Assembly: GCF_050624435.1 (NCBI RefSeq)
Contig: NC_134538.1
Coordinates: 115,704,437 to 115,768,436 of the forward strand
Direction: 5' to 3'
DNA: 64,000 bases
DNA from: Tenrec ecaudatus
Lineage: Eukaryota; Chordata; Mammalia; Afrosoricida; Tenrecidae
Shown: piece after piece, positions 59,701 to 64,000 of the stretch
How positions within the stretch are numbered: position 1 is the stretch's first letter
Layout: every line of letters begins with the position of its first letter
Position numbers and translations under genes: made by a program
The notes under the pieces: generated by a model
What the model saw: the letters and a program-made list of their open reading frames with translations, nothing else
Databases searched by the model: none
What the model was told of the DNA's origin: nothing

Positions 59701-60435
59701 AATTAAAAACCAAAGCACAACACGGAAGAGAAAATTGATGAATGGGACCTATTTAAAAAAACAACAACACACACACACCTGTTGAATAGACTTTATGAAA
59801 AGTGTTAAAAGAAAGATATGTAGTAATGACATAACAGACCATGGACTGATTACTAAGATCAACAGATTATTACAAGCTTACAACAACCAAAAAATATGAA
59901 CAACCCTCTGAGAAGGTGGGCAAAAGACCTAAACAGTCGATTCACAAAGGATGACACTCAAATGGCTAATAAACACACGAGGAAATGTTACAGGTCATTA
60001 GCCTTTGGGAAATGCAAATCAAAACAACATGATACCACCTAACACCCACTATTGTAGCCCAATTAAAAATAAAACAGAACAACAAGTGTTGGAGCGGGTG
60101 TGGTGAGATAGGAACTCTTATCTACTGCTGGTGGACTTGTAAATACATACAGCCATTTTAGATGAAAATTGAACTACCATATGACCCAGCGATTCCATTA
60201 GTGGGCATGTATCCAAAAGAAAAAAGCAGATCACAGCACAGTTCACAATAGTAAGTTGGAAATAGTCTAAATTTCCATCAAGAGAAGAGTAGATAAAAAT
60301 CTCTGGTATGTATACACAATGGAATACTATACATCCCTAAAAACGCAATGAAACCATGAAACACCTGGTGGAGGGATCTGGAGGACATTATGCTGGGTGT
60401 AGTTAAAAAGAAGAAAACATATGCCCCAGCTAAAG
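56758..60435 (+). pseudogene. L1 ORF2 relic, second copy, almost complete
   Basis: Begins within the ORF2 start (TLNVNGLNMPIKRQKVADW at 56767-56825, SICCLQETQLKLTDKKRL), through the endonuclease (IVVGDFNI-like 'ataggtgattttaatatacc' at 57166), the RT, to the ORF2 end ('gcaatgaaaccatgaaacac', about 60345-60364). The catalytic loop at about 58822-58850 reads LCAYNMIVY, where the family has LFADDMILY, so both aspartates are changed. Frameshifts and stops are frequent. The long 3' UTR seen in the first L1 is absent: sequence changes to host DNA at about 60435. Confidence 0.8.
59049..59098. repeat. C-rich and A-rich patch inside the L1 relic
   Basis: Two C-runs with A-runs after them interrupt the L1 ORF2 relic and give unusual composition. 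Probably slippage. Confidence 0.6.
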
Positions 60436-60439
60436 CTGA

Positions 60440-62455
60440 GTAAAGAGAATGACTTCATGTAGTCATTTTGATACAATTTTTATAAGAGGCAGGTTATATT
60501 TCTGTCAAAATTAAAATAATTGAATTATTAGTTAATAATTATGGGAAACATATTTGTTTTTCTATATTTATTCATTTAATAGCTTTATTTGCACCCAGGT
60601 GAATTTGCCTTTTTGCTGTATTCTTAACCCTGAGGTCACAGCTTTATCAGGGAAAGCAGAAACTAGGGGAAGCTGGGGCAATGCCACACTAAGGCGTGTG
60701 CTTTAAATAGTTTCTAAGCATGCCTGTTAGGGAGGCGCATTGCCCAGACGAACAATCTTTATTCTTGTTCCAGTTGCTCAGTGCAGGATTTTATAGAATC
60801 CACTAGGGGAAGTGAAAAATCTCAGACAACAACTCTGATCTAGTATATCATCTTTCGTTTGAGAAAAATTTACTGACTTGAGTCTCAATACGATGAATTC
60901 TAGGGGCTACCTAGCAGAAGTGGGAATCTTTCCTTCTCCATATTTGATCATTTTATATACTTTTACTCCCCGCTCCAATGTGAGCCAATCTAGATGTTTT
61001 TCTGCTCAATAAACAGCTAGTTTGGAATCTCATGTTACATTAGAGTAGGAAAGGCATCACAAGGTTTTCTCATTAGGGAACCGTAGTCTTGAAAATAATC
61101 TGAGATTTTTCACACTGTTGTCACATAAAGCACTTCTCCAGAAAAATTGGAAAGCGCATGCACATTCGAGGACAATTCATTCTATATTGCTTTAATGTTT
61201 TATGTTTCTGACACTGTACTACTTGCTATGTATGTATTATATTGCCTGCTTTTCATAATAATCAGAAAATTGCAAAAATTTGATCCACTTGACAAAGAAA
61301 TGGAATACAAATGGATGTGTTATAATTTCTTGTGCCGGAGAAGAATATAGAATTCTAGCAAGTGGAATTGGTGGAGCCAAATCCAGATATGCAACTCCAA
61401 AGTATACATAATCACTATCGCTATTATGTTTCCCATATTCCAGGATCCAGGATTCAACTGATTCAAGTGTTTAATGAGTGTCAGACACTGTTTTAGGTAC
61501 TAAGGACATAGTAAATCATCACACACAAAAATCTTCTGGTCCCGTGTGAACTTCTTCCATCAGCCTTTTAAGTGGAACTATGCATTAAAATACATACAGG
61601 TCAAACTTCTGAAGTCTAGGGGCATGGCCATCTCTGTTAGTCAAACCTCTCAGTTATTGAATTTATAATTCAAATCCAGACCTTATTCCTTGGAAAGATG
61701 GCCAGATCTTACTGAGAATTCTTAGAGACAGCTTTGTCTCAATGAGAAAACTGTCCACTTAGTAGCGAGGCTATTTCGTTAGACTAAGGCAGTCCACATG
61801 CACCAAGAGTTAATTCTTTAGGACAAAGTACTTAATGATAAAACTAGCCCTTTGCCTCACAGGTGGGAATGGAATGATATGAATTAAACCATCTGTAGAT
61901 GATGGCACCTAATTCGAAAAAAGTGCATTGCATCATCCAAGCCAGCATGGAAATCTCCTTCTGAATTTACAAGAAGTCTATTGTAATTCTTTTTATTTAT
62001 AATCTGGTTTTACACTTATGATATTTTTAATCTATTAGTCCTTCATTCATTCAACCATTTTTACATCACAAATATGTGCTGCATACCTAGAAAGAGGTAT
62101 CTTGTTAAACTTTCATTCATTCATTCATGTAAATTCTAAAACCTTATTGAATATGTAAAATATACCAGGGATAAATTTGTGTATAGCGCAGGGAAAGCAA
62201 AACATAATAAAACAAAACAAAAGCAAGAAATACAAAGCCCATGCCATTAAGCAACATGCAGTGTGATTGAGAAGCAAAACTTAACCAGTAAAATACGAGG
62301 GTGTACTCCCCCAAAGGCAGAGAAGCTCTGCTGGGCAGAGCTTTCATAGCACACATTTTCCCTGCTGGGCGCATGATAACAGCTTTCAGTTCAACTAAAT
62401 GTAAAGCAAACCAGAATCCTCACACCTAGACCAGTAGGTGCTATGATGACAAACT
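60440..62455. other. AT-rich DNA with no recognised feature
   Basis: No recognised gene or family over 2 kb. (ATTC)n near 62110-62130. The plus frame 61147-61350 is open but is not supported by homology. Confidence 0.4.
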
Positions 62456-62456
62456 G

Positions 62457-62940
62457 AGAAGAGGTTGCTGTTGTCAAGAATTTCATTTTGCTTGGATGCA
62501 CAATCGGTGCTCAGTGAAGCAGCGGTCAAGAGATCAAATGGCACTGCCTTAGGTAACTATTCTGCAGAAGACTTCTCTCAAGTGTTGCGGGGGGGGGGGG
62601 GGGGGGGTGTAGGGGAAGGAAAAAAAAGAAGTTACTTTGAAGCCTAGGGTGCACCTGACCCAAGGCATGGTATTTTCAGTGACCTCCTTTGCATGTGAAA
62701 GTAGGAAGATTGGAGAATAACTGATGCGTTTGAATTATGCTTCTGGCAAAGAATATTGAAAATACTATGCACTGCCCAACGAACAAACTAATATAGCTGG
62801 CAAGAAGTTCAGCCAGAATGCTCCTTAGAGGCAAGGGTGGTAAGACGTACTTTGGACACGTGGTTATTAAAGAGAGGAGTTACCATCAACTGAAATGTAG
62901 AAAAAGGCAGGGTTGGAGAAGAAGAGGGTTATTGGTTTTA
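62457..62940 (+). repeat. RTE-clade LINE 3' part with a poly-G run
   Basis: 'gttgtcaagaatttcatttt', 'gcttggatgcacaatcggtg', 'gcagcggtcaagagatcaaa' and, after G19, 'ctagggtgcacctgacccaa', 'ggcatggtattttcagtgac' and 'cagccagaatgctccttaga' follow the RTE 3' sequence. G19 at 62589-62607 replaces part of it. Confidence 0.7.
62589..62607 (+). repeat. Poly-G tract (19 G)
   Basis: An uninterrupted G19 inside an RTE 3' fragment. Such runs can form G-quadruplexes and are error-prone in sequencing and assembly. Confidence 0.85.
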
Positions 62941-63099
62941 CATGTGTATAATTTGATATGACAAAGATATTATATGGGCTGAGCTGGTAATCCACAAAAA
63001 ATGAACAGATCATCAATTCAGCTATGAAGGTTAATAAACAAATGGGTCACAGCTAGATGACATAATAAGGTCAAGAGATGGATTGGAATTATATATGTT

Positions 63100-64000
63100 A
63101 TCCAAAAAGTTCTGGTCAATGTCCAGCCATGTCAACAGGTAGCATATGATAAAAACAATTTGTATTAAAGAAAAAAAATCCAAACTGCACTAATACCATT
63201 AGGGGGAAAAGCCTGCAGTAACTGATGGAACAGCAATTGAACTGTTTCAAGATGCTGGTAAACCACTGGAAGCACTCTCTAGTCTATGCTAAGACATTTG
63301 GAAGAAAGCTGCTTGGCCATCCAACTAGAAGAGATTCACATTTATTCCTAATCCAAAGAAAGGTGTCCGAACAGAAAGCTCAAAATATAGAACAATATCA
63401 TTGACATAACATGCAAGTAAATTATGGTGAAAACCATTCACCATGGTTGCAGCAGTACTTCATTAAGGAGCTGCCAGAAGTTCAGGACAGATTAACAGGA
63501 GGACCTGGAACAAAGAATATTTTTGGCGACATTAGATAGATCTTGGCTCAAAGCAAGAAATACCAGAAACATGTTCACTTATATTCTATTGACTGTGTGA
63601 ATTGTAACAAACGCCTGGTTATGAAGTGGAGAGAAGGGGCATTTCAGAATAATTAATTATGCTCACGTGGAACCTGTATATGGATCAAGAAGCAGATATT
63701 GAAACAGAACAAGGGGTAAAATAAGAAAAGTTGTGTGTCAGAATTGTGTCCTTTCACCATCTTATTTAACCTGTCTCCTGAAAAAATAATCCGTGCATCT
63801 GTACTACATGCAGGAGAACATGGCATCAGGATTAGAAAAAGGCACCTTTGATACACAGATGACAACTTTGCTTGCTGAAAATGAGGATGACTTGAAGCAC
63901 TTGTGGATGAAGATCAAGTATTGCAGCCTTCCATCTGGATTGCAACTCAATGTAAAGAAAACAAAAATCCTCACAACTGGACCAATAGGAGGCATATGAT
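63100..64000 (+). pseudogene. RTE-clade LINE reverse-transcriptase ORF relic, running off the window
   Basis: Ordered landmarks: 'aggggaaaagcctgcagtaa', 'gctgcttggccatccaacta' (RT start), 'attcctaatccaaagaaagg' (the PKKG block), 'agctgccagaagttcaggac', then TFDTQMTTLLAENEDDL at about 63848-63898, where the family has the YADDTTLLA catalytic box: here it reads DTQMTTLLAENED, so the box is lost as FDTQM. It continues as LQLNVKKTKIL (63940-63972), the usual follow-up motif. Frames are broken before 63790. Truncated by the window edge. Confidence 0.8.

Noticed and set aside
61147-61350. Plus frame with a hydrophobic segment (possible membrane peptide)
   Set aside because: 68 codons only, AT-rich, no homology or gene context. 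Hydrophobic codons are common in T-rich DNA.

Overview
The window is nuclear DNA of a placental mammal, almost certainly an afrotherian and most likely a tenrec. Four lines point there. (1) At least 18 copies of a tRNA-headed SINE end in the afrotherian tail (gccatcaagtcgattc... read on the minus strand). (2) About a dozen fragments belong to an RTE-clade LINE with the same 3' tail. (3) There are several copies of a young-looking L1 whose 3' UTR is unusually long (more than 3 kb) and ends in AATAAAATGATT plus poly(A). (4) A hAT fragment has SPIN/URR1-type ends. I found no intact protein-coding gene, no RNA gene, no CRISPR array and no bacterial-type operon. The reading frames are short, overlapping and mostly antisense to transposon relics.

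Layout. 1-9.15 kb: an old nearly full-length L1 on the plus strand (ORF1 relic, ORF2 relic, 3' UTR) with an ERV-L-type LTR inserted in its 3' UTR. 9.15-15.1 kb: RTE fragments in both orientations, a SPIN-like hAT fragment, two LTR-type repeats and a dead mariner transposase. 15.6-25 kb: an L1 end, SINEs, an RTE 5' piece, a 22-bp minisatellite, and SINE/RTE nesting. 26.2-34.2 kb: minus-strand L1 3' UTRs and SINEs. 34.6-42.4 kb: an unexplained GC-richer block, more SINEs, an LTR, and RTE pieces.

43.36-44.95 kb holds the most gene-like object: a processed (intronless) pseudogene of GPR180 on the minus strand. It has target-site duplications, a poly(A) remnant and a GC-rich first exon, and it is broken by frameshifts, a stop and a later repeat insertion. 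45.3-52.8 kb: an L1 3' UTR, an RTE, a SINE, and an RTE split by an LTR with a 5-bp target duplication. 52.8-60.4 kb: two L1 pieces in the same orientation, the first ORF1 plus the start of ORF2, the second ORF2 to its end, separated by a stretch with an LTR and a scrap of RTE. 60.4-64 kb: non-repetitive AT-rich DNA, then RTE sequence running out of the window.

The window is therefore a record of layered transposition rather than a working genetic system. Nested insertions give a relative order: the LTRs are younger than the L1 and RTE they interrupt, one RTE is younger than the SINE it splits, and one LTR-type repeat is younger than the GPR180 retrocopy. I did not find an undescribed biological system. 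The strongest leads are the split GPR180 retrocopy, the SPIN-like fragment, the GC-richer block near 34.6-35.2 kb and some structural oddities listed below. Family names rest on sequence recognition by eye; no database search was possible.
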